Counted from the first letter of the stretch, positions 10,537 through 23,404 are shown. The stretch is DNA of 64,000 nt from Alisma plantago-aquatica (GCA_963693085.1 OY856409.1:298758558-298822557), one strand, 5' to 3'. Made by a program: numbers and translations. Notes: generated from the letters alone by a model not told the origin.

Positions 10537-10958
10537 CCGTAGACTTCAACTTTTTAGGTGGACGTCGAGGACGGAGGAACAGGTCTACAGGTGACCAGTC
10601 CCAGCAGCAGCAGCACCAGGGGCAGCAATAAAATCTCAGGTGGAGATTTAGCCTGCCATGTGGTGTAGTTAGAGTCAGTCCTATGTGTCCTCTGTACTCT
10701 CAGGTCTTGGAGTCTTTTGGTCTGAGATTTTGGTTATGAGTTCTTGAGATTTTGTATCATGTTTTATATAATTACTCAAGAAGTAATTATCTGAGATGTA
10801 AACAATTTATCTCCTTTTATGAAGGAAGTTTTATGGTTTCAATGCTTTATCTCAAAAAGTTTTAATTTCCGCTGATTTTTGGTATTCCGCTGCTAATCGA
10901 ATCGCTTCCGCTAAGTTTAAATTGTGTTTATATCGTGGTTTGGAGATCAGAGCCCACA

Positions 10959-10963
10959 GACAG
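10959..10963. repeat. Target site duplication GACAG, right copy (solo LTR S)
   Basis: It is identical to 5,941-5,945 and directly follows the LTR end CCCACA. Confidence 0.8.
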
Positions 10964-11276
10964 GGTCCAAACTTCAGCCTTATCCATCACCTCAGACTGG
11001 CCTTCCCCCAAAAGGTGTTAGGGTTAAGTTTGATGAAGTTTAATATGGTTACTTCCTTCTTCCTAGATAAGCTAGGTTCAGGGGATCCTTTTAGGGCAAT
11101 GGTCTCCATGAAGTCTAGAAGGACATTCTTTTGTTCTTCCCACATATCCCTGGAAATTTTCTTAGAATCATGTTCTTCAAGAGATTTAGGTTATTTCTTT
11201 TTCTTACAGGATGATTCCTTAGAAGCCTTAGAGTTACTGGACTTTGGAGGATTCCTAAAATTAGGTGAAATACATT
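10964..11276 (-). pseudogene. Gag, N-terminal part (element A)
   Basis: Read on the minus strand, this encodes a lysine- and serine-rich N-terminus (SSNSKASKESSCKKKK, then a stop). MWEEQKNVLLDFMETIALKG and FIKLNPNTFWG follow, the last resembling the FLKLNPPTF-type entry of plant gypsy gag. It then runs into the target duplication of solo LTR S. The remainder of the gene is at 5,230-5,940. An open frame on the opposite strand here (10,922-11,278) is only the antisense shadow. At least one stop and one frameshift are present. Confidence 0.75.
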
Positions 11277-11278
11277 AG

Positions 11279-11765
11279 ATATATAATTTTTTTGTCATAT
11301 TGTTTTGCATTATTCTTCTTTATTAGTTATTAATGATACTAGTGTTATGATTTGTGGAGGATACCCTAAAACCCTTATCATTCGGTCCTTAGGACTTCCA
11401 AATAGAGTGACTCTTATCCTAACCTTTATCATAGAGGTGACATGGAAATATTTATAAAATGAAGATAAGGTGGGGATTTTTTATATAGAAGAGGTGAGAG
11501 GAAATATCTATAGATGAGAAGGATCCTTAATTAAGGTATAAACAAGAAGTATGGGATACTTAGCGTATCATCTAGGTAGACTTATACTGGCATATAGGTA
11601 GCCTCATGATTGCCATGCTAAGTGGCTCGATGACTTTAGCTAGACCCATGTCAGATGCTATCCTAGTCACCTCCACCCTTCATATCCCTAACTCAAGGAC
11701 TACCCTAGACTCACGATAGGGTGAATGAGGTTTTATGTGACTATGATGTGTGAACATTGTCTCTT
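11279..11765 (-). other. Probable untranslated leader of element A
   Basis: This AT-rich stretch has no recognisable coding. It lies just upstream of gag on the minus strand and ends at a sequence resembling a degraded tRNA-Met primer site (minus-strand TCATATAAGAGAC, about 11,752-11,764, 9 of 12 positions matching). The assignment follows from position only. Confidence 0.35.
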
Positions 11766-14700
11766 ATATGAACTGTGACAACCCTAATTCATGTACACTT
11801 TCCAAGTTGACATTCCCTAGATACACATGCACTCATATCTATAAGATGTTAAGAGGGAAAATATAAGGGATTGTGATTGTCATCTAAAACTTACATGGAA
11901 GCCAGATCATTGTTCACACATCACATAGATAGTCACATGAACCATCATTCATAAAGGTAAGAAGTCATATTATAGTATTTTTAGGAAGAAGAAATATGTT
12001 CTTAACGGAAAAGAGAGTACATAGTACATAGACATCCTACACATCATCTAATGAAATGAAACAACTAACTAAACAAAAAATAAGATGAGAGGTAGCCATA
12101 TATCTAATCAACCTCCATGAACTTTATTTAGTTTCTTTAGGTACTTTGATATGAAATCACTTGTTCCTTGAATCTAGAAAATACGAGAAACAAATGATCA
12201 ATATAATTTTGGAACATGGTTGAAAAATACTATAATATGGTGGCATATTTAAAATACATGAAAAGAAGAAAGAAAATGTAAACATTAGTTAAGGTAGAAA
12301 ATTCAGTAAACCAATGTTATTAATTACATTTCAATGGACATGTTTTACTATTGTGGACTTAGCACAAACATCACATATATTATTAGGCCAATTCCCCCTA
12401 TACCTTTTACTCTAGGGATCTCCCTGTATGCCATGTACTCTAGGGAGGTTCTAGTCATCATTAATGCTTTCCCTCTCTAATAGGGAGATTAATGAACCAT
12501 CAATAACTACATTTCATTTTCTTTCTTTAGTGTTGTTAGTGTTCAAGGAGGAAAAGTGATAATATGTATAGATATACATCCAATAAGATTATAAAACTAC
12601 ATGCAAGAATTTACCTATAATTATATCATCCAAAAAACACTAGTCATATACTTATAGAGATGTACCTTGAATCTTAGATTTGGATTTCTACAAGTTTAGA
12701 TTAAGAAAGTAGATCACCCTGAAAGAGAAACAAAGACCTAATGTCATTATGGGTTCTCATCATTCGATATTAGTTTTTTTGGGTTATTAGGGTTTGATCT
12801 CTATTTGGGGTGACTTTCACCTTGCTATGATTAGATCAGGGGTTATCCATTACTTTTATCTTGTTTTGTGGTTACAAGATTAGATCTTCGTATTAAAGTT
12901 TTATATTTATGATGATACCTATTTCTATCCAAAAAGGGAGAATCATTAATTACACTTTCTATTATGGGTTATATGATCCCATTAGGATTCCCAAAGGGAT
13001 TAGAGTTGGATCTAGGGTTTTTGGGAACAGTCAGGATCATTATTAGTTAGGGTTTGGCATATAATTACATGAAATCATGCATATGTAGAGAGAAACTAAA
13101 ATTTAGGGTTTTCTATAATGATTGAGTTAACTATCCCTACTTGATTAGGGTTTCGAGCCATGTGAGGATCAAGGACTCAATTAAGGTTTTAGATGTCCAT
13201 GTATCAGATCTCAATCATTAATCACTCCCATTACACAATATGATAATAATCAAATCATCATTATGGATTTATGCTACTATTTATGAAAAACGAAATGAAC
13301 TTAGATTAAAATATAATTTTTATCAAATTCCTCATATTTGTCTGATAAAAATCACATACATGTTTGCTATTTTCTGATATTCTGAGCATTTTCTAGGAGT
13401 TTTCTAAGATTAATAGATTTTCATTGCTTAAAATAAAATAAATGGAGATATTACCTTGATCAATGGATGGATCCAACTATATCGATGGCTCATATTCATC
13501 CAAGATATCATGACCTCAATCTTGATTTGATGAGATGGCACTCGCTGATTGGCGCATATATATGAGTGGCCCCTCTTTGGCTCGCATTGTCTCGTGACTC
13601 CCTTAGCAGATCTGGTGGCCCGCGAGCGGTCCACCTAGGTCCTCGTTGGCACCACATAACTCACACCTTTTCCTTTGAAGGTGTGCTACTCGGGCAACCT
13701 TATCTAAACTCTGGCGAGCTCCTTCTTGCACTGGGGTGGCACTAGAGTCTGGTCCAGGGTGCCCTCACCACCGCTAGGTGGCTTCGATCAGAGATGTCCT
13801 GTTTGTAGAGTGTGTCTCCCTCTAGAGTTCCTTGTCACCATGAAGGTGGAGGAAGGTCATCAGGGAGAGGGGTGTTAAGGGATGCAAGGTATATGGGTAT
13901 ACCAGAGTTTACCAAGAAGCATCCCTAGGGTGAGGCAGAGTTGATGTGAGGATGGAATAGTTGTGGGGAGGTTTGTGGTTGTAGGGAAGTGAGGTTTCTA
14001 GAGGTTGAAGATGACGGCGGTGGATAGGTTTCTAGGGTACCGATGGCTTCAAATTAGTGATTGAGAAAGACTAAATGATGGCTATTTAGATGTGGGGAGG
14101 TGAGGGAGAGGAAGCCCTAAACCCACCGCTGCCATTGGGTGAGACACGCGAGAAGCCAGGGGTTGGTTCTCCTTGATTTGAGGACGTGAGAGAGGAAGTT
14201 AGGGGTTGTTGAACTTGGCTCAAGAGGAGTTTTTCCTCCAAAGATTTAGCTTAGATAGGTTCAATTCTGTAATATTGAAGTTGATCAGATTTGGCCATAT
14301 CTGGCTGAGATATGAAGGAGGAGGATGACAAGTCAGAGTTGTCAGATCCTTACTTTATCTACGATTCACCTCATCCAACGATTGGGAAAAAAGGGATGGG
14401 TAGGTGGGTTATTTAAGGAAGCTGCATGACACATCTAATGTTACACATTTGATCAGTCAATTTTGAAACCAAGGTCATTGGCTTGAATAATTTATCTAAT
14501 GTACATTAATTTCAATTGCTCATAACTCTTAATTGGTTTATTCAATTACAACAAAAATTTTAGATGTAGCTTCGTGATGTCATGATGTAACTATGGTATA
14601 AATTTGAATTGAAATTTGAATGTTGATCACAGTTATTGATTAAGTACATTAATACTTATTAATTACCTTCATATGGAATTAGGGTTTGTGTTATTTCGAA

Positions 14701-14785
14701 ATTGGTGATTCCTTTCTAATCAAACAGGGAGTGAGATGGTTGAGGGTATTATTGGAAATAAAAATTGTAAGAGAGAGAAAATAAT
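11766..14785 (-). mobile_element. Possible degraded 5' LTR of element A and adjoining repeat DNA
   Basis: On the plus strand the stretch opens TGTGACAACCC, like the minus-oriented C LTR, which opens TGTGACGATCC. Where an LTR downstream of its promoter would lie, 13,540-14,250 is noticeably richer in G and C than its surroundings. A candidate far edge (TGTTACA) lies near 14,438, but no target duplication pairs with it. No gene is recognised; the short open frame at 13,428-13,634 is unsupported. The LTR reading rests on terminal motif, placement and composition, so it is tentative. Confidence 0.3.
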
Positions 14786-14789
14786 ATGA

Positions 14790-15780
14790 AAACTCACTCT
14801 ATCATAGTAGTGGCAACAACTCTTTCTCCATTTACAACACATAGTTCAACCTTTCCATTTTGTAAAGGCTTACATCTTGTCAGATCTTGCATATTCGAAC
14901 ATATGTTAGGTCCACACCTAATATCTAGTACCCAAAATGAAGAAGTAGACAAATTTATCTCAATAACATATATAACTAAAGTGGAGATCTCTATCCCCAA
15001 CATCATCTTCCTAAATCCCTTTATTACAAAGTGCATATTTCTCTTGCAAATTTATTTCTCCTTATCTTAAGTGTTGCAGACTTGGACTTAAACTTATCCT
15101 TAAAGTTCTTCTTGTCTTTGCTTTTATCCTCAGACTCCACTCTGTTGATCACCATCACAAACTTTCGCTTCCTTTATTCATGCTTCAACATTTATCAACA
15201 TGCCCATCAATTCTGGCAGTGGTCTGGCCATGCCACTGAAGTAATAATACTCAATAAACTGGCTATATGATTCAGGCAACAATTGTAGAACCATATCCTT
15301 GACAAAATATTGTCTCAAAGAGAAACTGAGTTCATCTATATGTTTAACATGTCCAATCATATTTAGCACATTGTTCTCTACTAGATCTCCTTCTATAGCC
15401 TTATAATCAAAAAGCACCATTGATACATTGTGCCACTCTTGATTTGTATCATTATGGTTCATGTTCTTAAGATGTGTTACCATCTGAAGAATCCCCATTT
15501 CTTCACATTTCTCATGCAACTCATAGTTCATACAACATATAATAAGGTGCTTAATGTCTAAGACATCGTAGGCATGCTTCTAAGAAGCATCCACCTCAGC
15601 TCCATGCGCATCAGGAGCATGCCCTTCTGGTAATAGTGTATCTAGGATATAGAGATTATTCTCATCATTGAGAACCCTTCTCAATGTCTAAAACCAATCA
15701 TGGAAATTTATCCCACTAAGTTTGTCCTTCTTATGGATTGATCACAATGATAATATGTTTTCCATTTGATTCTACAAGAA
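14790..15780 (-). pseudogene. Ty1/copia gag and protease remnant
   Basis: The minus strand from about 15,777 reads KDKLSGINFHDWF, then NDENNLYILDTLLPEG, the entry of copia gag (UBN2/Retrotran_gag type). An open frame at 15,178-15,531 follows with MNYELHEKCEEMG..MVTHLK, FVKDMVLQLLPESYSQFI and PELMGML. A lysine-rich segment precedes a decayed zinc-knuckle region. Then 14,794-15,036 has WVLDIRCGPNICSNMQDL, the copia protease active-site region with the usual DTGC changed to DIRC. The later domains (integrase, RT, RNase H) are missing. Reading stops near 14,790. Multiple stops and the altered catalytic motif mark it as dead. Copia gag forms particles and the protease would cut the polyprotein. 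Confidence 0.82.
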
Positions 15781-17046
15781 AAATTTGCAATTTTTCAAAT
15801 CACTTTTCATTTGCTTTGATTGAAATAAAATTTTACAATTATTAGTTAGACCTTTAATTAATTATCACTCCCACTATTTTGTTCAAATTGACAGGTCCCA
15901 CTTATCAATTTGGAATATAGTAGTGTACAACCTTCTAGTGACCCAATACACAAAATAATTGAGGTATTACCCGGCCAACGCCATCGTCCATAACCAATCA
16001 TTAAGGTAGGCAACTTTTGCTAATCTCATGTTATGCAATTATTGGATAGGTGGTATGCACAACTCTTTTTGTTAGTCATGTTCATGCTTCTAGGTACTTA
16101 ATCTCATTAAGATCACCTAATAGTGTCTGACCCAGAAGTCAACACAATAGTAACACAATAGTAATGCACCATGCTTGGTAGGCCAACATAACTACCATCA
16201 CACTTCCATGAGATGGAAAACACACCACACTTGGCGTGCCCACACTTAGTCAATCAAGCTTTTCATGTGTGTTTCTTATTTAAAGAATCTAATACTTAAT
16301 ATGTTTTATTGATGGATTTCATATTGATAGTTATATATACATATCCAATCACAACAGACTTATATGTATCATATGCATACTACATCCACAAATAAAACAT
16401 GCAATTGTAAAACACTATGTGATCGTTATGGTCATACTATTGTAATTCCTTGGAGGGACAAGGAATTACTACCACCTAAGGTCAACATCATATGTAGCAG
16501 CTGGTTGTTGATGAACATTTGTCCTTGAAGCAATCTAGATTGATTGGCTCAACTCTTAAACAAATTGGCTCGTCTCTTGGTCTGTCAGTTGGTCTCTACG
16601 ATCGATCATCCGGTTTCCGGTCCAAATGATGTTTGGACACCTCTAGTTGTTCAGTTGTGCCACCACCTGATAGGTTCTACATCTCATGTCATCAGGCCTC
16701 CTCGATCCTCTAGTTGATCCGTTCATCTTCTGAAAAAGGTGGTTCTTCTAGTGCAAAACATCTTCTTTTCCATAATCAAAATTTAAAATATTCTAATCCT
16801 ATTTAACATATTGCATAATAATAGTGAAACCTCGAGTTACATTCTAGGTGAGTATCAGAAGAAAAAAAATAAATACTTTTACACACGGAGAAGAGGAGAG
16901 AGGCGTATGTGAACTGAGTTAAAAACTGGAAAAAGAACCACTAAACCAAGAACAAAACCCTAGGGGTTAATTTCCATAACCATGATAATATCTACCACTA
17001 AAACCTCTAGGGTGACACATGTAAATTACACACACATACACACACA

Positions 17047-17050
<4 letters not shown>
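15781..17050. other. No gene seen; possibly upstream part of the copia remnant
   Basis: There is no supported coding frame. The stretch lies upstream of copia gag on the minus strand and could include its leader and LTR, but I find no clear LTR ends, primer site or target duplication. The right end is AC-rich and passes into the TA microsatellite. Confidence 0.4.

Positions 17051-17105
<55 letters not shown>
17051..17105. repeat. (TA)n microsatellite, left of the SINE
   Basis: About 27 uninterrupted TA units follow a CA-rich lead-in. Open frames across it are artefacts of the dinucleotide repeat. Confidence 0.98.
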
Positions 17106-17107
<2 letters not shown>

Positions 17108-17270
17108 CCGGTAAGGGAATAGCCCGGTTGGTGAATTCCGCTTGTCCCCAATGAAGGGACCCGGGTTCGAAACCACACACAGAAGCATCTCTTGATTTAT
17201 CACCCTCCCAGGCGTCCGGCCTCCGCCACGGGTTATGGGAGAGGGGGGAGAAATCTTTCTCTTTTAATCC
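17106..17270 (+). mobile_element. tRNA-derived SINE with A and B boxes
   Basis: A GC-richer island sits between two TA microsatellites. It has an RNA polymerase III A box, TAGCCCGGTTGG (17,120-17,131), and a B box, GGTTCGAAACC (17,164-17,174), at tRNA-like spacing. These are the internal promoter of tRNA genes and tRNA-derived SINEs. The flanks do not fold into a cloverleaf with an acceptor stem. About 95 bp of non-tRNA body follow the B box, ending in pyrimidine-rich CTTTCTCTTTTAATCCC. This fits a plant SINE of about 165 bp rather than a tRNA gene. TA repeats on both sides would hide any target duplication. Confidence 0.75.
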
Positions 17271-17271
17271 C

Positions 17272-17303
<32 letters not shown>
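17271..17303. repeat. (TA)n microsatellite, right of the SINE
   Basis: ATATATACATATATATAT-type repeat directly follows the SINE 3' end. It is probably the other half of the array that was the SINE target. Confidence 0.9.
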
Positions 17304-17654
17304 TGTTTATCTTTAATACCCACACATGTATTCTGGAATTCGCTACCTGGGCATCTAAAAAAGTAACTATTAGGTCAGAAAAGTAACTCACTCATCAGCA
17401 AAGTAACGTCAATGACAAAAAAATAACTATTCGACTCAAAAAGTAAATCTGTGTAAAATACACAAGTAAAATTATGGAATAAATATACAATTGTGTATTT
17501 GTTATAGCTAGCACAAATGTAACTATCTATGCATGAAAATTAATGGTTTGCAAGGTAAAGTAACACTTTACATGTCAAAAGTAAGAAAACTCAAAAAGTA
17601 ACCAAAATAGGTCTGGGTAGCTACCCGTGCGGGCATTGAATGACACATATTAAT

Positions 17655-17660
<6 letters not shown>
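17304..17660. repeat. Spacer rich in AAAGTAAC-like motifs
   Basis: AAGTAAC or close variants recur irregularly (for example near 17,360, 17,379, 17,399, 17,557 and 17,597). The segment is bracketed by GCTACCTGGGCAT (17,341 onward) and GCTACCCGTGCGGGCAT (17,620 onward), which resemble each other in direct orientation. No coding frame is supported. It could be a small non-autonomous transposon or a degenerate tandem array. Confidence 0.4.

Positions 17661-17708
<48 letters not shown>
17661..17708. repeat. (AT)n microsatellite
   Basis: About 22 AT units, nearly uninterrupted, ending in ATATGTATATG. Confidence 0.97.
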
Positions 17709-17714
<6 letters not shown>

Positions 17715-20700
17715 GATACCCTAGAACAAGTGAATATTTCTAGAAAATTACAACTGTTCAACATTCCCACTCATAAAACATCATGACCAATCATATTGCA
17801 TCAATTTTAAAACCATGTGACCTCCTTATCTCTCTCTCTCCACACACGTTTTCTCCATTTTATCCTCTTTTATTGGTGTTTCCTCTCCCCATTCTACATT
17901 GTTGCCTAACCGACATGTGTGGCGTTTGTCCCACAACCTCCACCACCTCTTCGAGTTTGAGATAGTAAATTGGTCCAGTACGAGAATGTGCATGATGTGA
18001 TTTCATGAAATAATATCTTACACATATAACAACTGTCGACGGTCACATATCTTAGTTTCATGTAACAAAAATAGGCAAGTGTGGAAACCACCTCAATCTG
18101 ACTATACCACTCCAATTGAATCTTGCAACATTAGTGATTTTTCTACTGTACTCTTTCATTTCTAGTAGATAACTTTTTCATGGATGAATCATTAGTAAAA
18201 CAAAGTGACCAACATTTGAAGCACTTAAGTCTATGAAGTTCATGTTGTACTACTATATTATAATCTGACGGCTATCCTAGTTTTATTAGCAATATCATCT
18301 ACTTCACTATTTGTCTTTTGCAAAAGTATGGATTTGTTTTCCTATCTTTTTGTTATAAAGTTTACATGAATTACTTCATGTGTTTCTAGATAAGATACCT
18401 AGAAAAGGAAAACAATACATAAAAGCTACGAGAAGCAAAGTGTGATAGTCAGTATATGCTGCAAGAGGATGAAAACTTCAAGAGAAGGGTATATAGCTGT
18501 TTGATATTATTGTAAATAAGGAATCTTGTGGAATGAGACATGATGACAATGTTTGGAGAATGTTTCCTTCTATGTGTAGTTTGAATGGTTAACATATTCA
18601 TTCTCTACTTGCAACATTTCTCACTATGTGTTTCAAACTTAATTTGAAGGATGAAGAAACAATTAAATCACCATTTATCTTTTTCTATTTTCCAGGTCTA
18701 ATATTTTAGATTCAAGCCATGAATGATAATTTATTATACTTTATTAAAATACATTAAACAATTGACACCCAAAATCAAACGATTCCCTTCTTTTTTCTAT
18801 TTAAAAATAGTAATACAATTGACAACTACGATTGGACTATTGTTTTTACAGTATGACATTTGGAATTGTAATAGTTAATGCCTTCTCCTGAAACATGCGA
18901 TGTGTCAAACTGAGGGCTTTAAAATAAATAGGGAACTACTTAAAAGATTGGAGGTTTCTAAAACTCAATCAGTTCATCAACAAATTTTATATTTATAACA
19001 CTATAGAATCATAATAACAAAGGATGGTGAGAAAATATTGCCCAAGTAATGGCGTATCTCTCTAACCTTTGCTCCAAGTGTGCTTTTGATTTTTGTCATT
19101 TTAGAATGTTTTTGCAGGTGAAGGTGAAGGCTGGCGCAACTCTCTATCAGTGTGTTATATTCTTTCTATACTAGCTTGTTGTTGCTCCTGTTAAATAGAA
19201 GGTCATCAACCATGTAGGTTAATCACTATGCTCAGGTAAACAATTACAACTGACTGATGAAAAATCATGTCGTTAAGCCTGCCTATCTAGAGATATTATC
19301 CCAAAAAATACAACTGAGGCATATGTCGTGCAAAAAAAAACTACTTTGGCAAAAAAAACCTTGGAGACAATAATAGTTGTACCATCCTCTCAAACAACTT
19401 CCAGATCTTCAATTTCTGTGTTTCACTAGTACTCAATCCCATCCCAAGGGGGCAATCATGTGACTTCAAGCACTCTAGGAACTTTTGTATGCAATATCAA
19501 CTATGTGTTCCAGTATGACTACCCCATGGATGAACAGGGGGCAAAAGTCAGCAATGATAAAGGATGGAAATATGTCATAACTATGGAGTGTTGGTTGGAC
19601 AATTGGATTTGTGATTTTGGTAAAATGCTGAAGGAATACATCATAAAATGTGTATATTTGTGCCAACACTATGCCTCCTTGTTCAAGGAGACACGATCGC
19701 TCCCAATTGATGTTGATATGTCAAATTTATCATCGCTAATCATGAACCCAAGGAAGTATCTCCAAGAAAAACATGCTTTCCATGTTCCTTTTAAATGTTA
19801 AAGCATGAAATTTGTTACATTATGTTTTCTTTTAGTTTGAAATATATACATCAATAAAAAACATATGGATTCTCAATTAATTATTGTGTTAACTTGAATT
19901 TGTTTCAAATTGGAATATGAAATTGTATAAAAGTTGCATTTTTATTATTTGTTCAATAATCAAAGGAAAGTATGCATGTTGATCATATGTTTAAATACAC
20001 ATATGCAAACGATTTAGTATGTTTGTTCGTTTTGGCACTTCTTTCAATAATATTTCTTTAGAACCTATTTGATTGTTGGGTATGAATCATGTACCTGATC
20101 AATTTAGAATTTGATACTCTAAACTTTGCTTCTCCTTATTAACCTTTTCTAATGTCATTTTTCATTATATTCCCTTTACAACCAATATTTTTGTTTTCGG
20201 AAATATAGTGCGAGTTATGGGAAGGGCTTATTGGCAACTATTTTCCTAAATTACCTCAAGATTTATTTCCAAAGTGGTAGCAATGTGAAGAACATTTGAT
20301 TATTATCTTATAGATATAAGCCAACATGTTTACATACCAGAGGGCTAGACAGGTAACGGATAAACATGTAGTATATAAAACATTTTTTCAGTAGACAATT
20401 CGTAGATTGACATTTAGCTTAGATGCATTACAAAAAATACCAAATATTTTTTAAATATTTAGTTTAGTTTGTTATGTAGTCAAATAGTTTTTCAACATCT
20501 AGATGGTCATTCAAAATGAGATCAAGATGTTAATTAATGGCATTAATGTGAAGATGACAATGAGAATGCAACTTTTTTCTCCAAAAAGTTTTATAATTAG
20601 CTCAACAAGAGTTACCACTTCCCATTATGTGAAATTTCCATGATGAAGATTGAGTGGTTTTGAACTATGTAGAACATTAGACAATATAGAAATAAATATT

Positions 20701-23404
20701 TGACCAAGTGATGGATTAATTGTTGTTATTTGATTGCCCATGTTCTTCCTAAAATTTTCCATGTCTCTGAGACATTGCCGAAATGCTTTCCATAACAATG
20801 CATTAGCCAACTTAATGGTTGTACATAAAGTAAAAATTGGTTTTCTTTTGTTTACTCAAATTATAGGCATGTAACTATAATGTTATGAACATGCCTTTAT
20901 TTTTGTTGATATTAACTATTGGTTAATAATAATGATGATGCTAATATAATGAAAGACTCTTAACACATATCTAACACTAATGAAAATAATTTTATTCCAC
21001 GTTACAATGTAGATATCACTTTTAAAAAATGATAAAGATTCAAATTGACAACTTTTACTAGTAACTTTAAGCTATATATCTTGCATCATTTTTCAATGTG
21101 ACAATTGACTTCATTTTTATCTTGCATATGGTACTTCATCGAAAACATAATTGAGTTAAATTGACAATTTTGGTATTTTCTATGTTTTTCTTATATGTAT
21201 CTCAAGTACTCATGATATTAACAAGATGGAACAACTATATACTTTATTTATCATCATTATTTTTTCTAATGCCATTTAAAATATATTTCTATATATTACA
21301 TCCTCATCTTGTTATGAAATCTCATTAGTTTTATTCTGATTTTCATAAAGCCAATATGGCAATAGGTCACAAACTACTTCTAGCATATGAGACTAACTTT
21401 ATGAGACTAACTTTTTGTTATGTAGCAACGAATGGTTACACACATTTCATTGCTACTTATATTTTATACATCACATACAATTCTATCAAAGATATATCTA
21501 AATTACGAACAATGCCTAAGATGAAAAGACATAAGAGTGCATTCCTCTGGGGCTATATCTAATATCAAAATAGAAAACACACATACTATTTGTGTTATGT
21601 AAATAAAAACTTTCTTTAGTTAAAACATGAATAAATGAAGAAATGATTTATTTCATGGGCATTAGCATATGTATCTCATAAAACCCATACCCATGATAGG
21701 ATCCTCTGTGTGAATAACAATTGGACTAGAAGACAATGACTTCTATTGTATAAATTTAGTTACTTTTATTGACTTTTAATGTTGATTTTATAAAATTGTA
21801 TGCATATACATATACAATACCACCATCTCTTTGTTTGAAATAGTGATTCTACAGTTATAAGTAAGGTCTCCTGCTAGATTGTGTTATAGTATGTACTTAT
21901 ATTTGTATTATGTTTTTGTTCTAATTAACAATAATAAGTAATACTTATATTTATTAACTTTTGAGTTTGTGTATAGCTAAATAATTTAATATCTTTCAAA
22001 ACACTTTCATTATAGAATACAATATACAATTTGAATAATAAGGTATTCAAAGAATAAACTCAAAATTATATGTAATTATTTCTAACACTATATACACTTA
22101 TATGTTAAATATGTATTTTCTTTGCCAAAGATCATTCATTGATATTGAATGAAAAATATAGTATCAACAATATAAAGTAAAAATACACATTAAGGCTTAT
22201 TAGTATATCTACAAGATGACATAAAAAAAAAGAAATCTTGATTACAATAATACATTATCCTTTTAAGTAACTAACATGTTTATAATTTAATCAAGAAAAA
22301 TATCTTATTATAATATTTACAGGATGTTCATGGTAAGCTCTATTTTTTGAATTTTTTTCTAAAAAATTGGTTATTCTAATCATGCCATCATCATGACTTG
22401 ATTCGAAGAGTTCTTATCTACCTATTGGATATGTTCTTGTCTATACATTTCCTTTTTTATCTAAACCACTATGTAGACTATTCTTATATCGTTACTATTA
22501 TGCCATTTCTATTCTGTTTAAAATCTATCAACCATATCTTCATGTAGTATTTGTTTCTTAAATTAATAATGGGAAACAATATTTATAGTATTATATAAAT
22601 ATAATAGTAGGTTTATGGTATATGTTAATTCTATTTTGTTTTAAGTATTGAATCGCCAAAAGCGTATAAGTTTTACTAAATGGGTAGTACAATAGGCGAA
22701 ACAACAATATTAGGATACCAATATATTTTTAATACTTCAACAAGAATTTGTATGACAATACCTATTTTTAAGATTTTCTAATAACTCTGGTGGCATACAC
22801 CCAAAATATTGATAATATGTTCATAATATATTTCTACAAACAAGTTTTGTTAATGTATAAATATGTTATCTCTTATTGTGGAAATCATATTCTTCCTAAT
22901 GCTTTATTATTACAAGTTTGAGTTGTTATAATTAAATTATATTGTACATATGGACATGTTAACAGTATCTAATAGTAATGACTGTTTGTGTGTAGATAAA
23001 TGAAATGATGTCTTTCCCATCCATAAGGTTGGATATTGAAAGCATGCTATAACTTCTATGTATGCTAAATTAAACAAATGCCAATATGTTATTGTTATTA
23101 CTATTATTAGCATTGTTATTATTGTTATTAATACTATTGTTATATTTATTTGATTGAATCAATGTATCACTAACCTCATAATGTTTTCACACAAAAATAA
23201 TTAAAATAACATGATGACATCTCTTATCTTTCAACATATTTTTTTAACATCTTTTACAATAACTTCTCTCTATTAGAAAACAAATCTATTTTCATAATAC
23301 AATATTCTAACAAATAATTTTTTGTAATTATATTTTTTATTTTTATTATCTAATATAAAGTCAACATGTCTTTCTTGACATGTGCATGCGCATGTGCAAA
23401 TTTA
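17709..23404. other. AT-rich intergenic DNA; no gene recognised
   Basis: I find no known protein domain, RNA gene or LTR pair. The longest open frame, 19,460-19,801 (plus, 113 codons), matches no family I recognise. It has no visible partner exons, and its length is within chance for this much sequence. A small (about 60 codon) antisense frame overlaps it. The rest is AT-rich with many A and T runs. Confidence 0.6.

Larger units (their letters stand above)
5946..10958 (+). mobile_element. Solo LTR S (5,013 bp), Tekay/Del-like family, inside gag of element A
   Basis: It starts TGTAACATCCCTGACCTGGG and ends CCCACA, flanked by GACAG duplications. It is clearly related to the LTRs of D read on the minus strand: they share the opening block, the AATTTACCC/GCAATTTGCAC region at about 6,120-6,160, the inverted-repeat array, and the hairpin block near the end. 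No coding interior or second LTR accompanies it. The simplest origin is a full element reduced to one LTR by recombination. Between known motifs it holds AT-rich DNA and no supported gene. The open frame at 7,625-7,828 comes from the inverted repeats and is not coding. Confidence 0.9.

Noticed and set aside
10940..10958. GGAGATCAGAGCCC at the end of S looks like a tRNA-Met primer site, which would put the LTR end near 10,937
   Set aside because: The GACAG duplication follows CCCACA at 10,958 and the split gag resumes directly after it, so this sequence is the last part of the LTR.
10922..11278. 118-codon plus-strand open frame
   Set aside because: Antisense shadow of the minus-strand gag fragment of element A, and it crosses the end of LTR S.
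17106..17180. Possible tRNA gene from the A and B boxes
   Set aside because: No acceptor-stem pairing or anticodon arm is apparent, and the transcript body extends well past the tRNA length. SINE is the better reading.
16967..17273. Open frames with long Ile-Tyr runs
   Set aside because: Translation of the TA microsatellite and SINE; not coding.
19460..19801. 113-codon open frame, the longest outside transposons
   Set aside because: No recognisable domain, no flanking exons, and a length expected by chance in this much AT-rich DNA. Noted but not called a gene.
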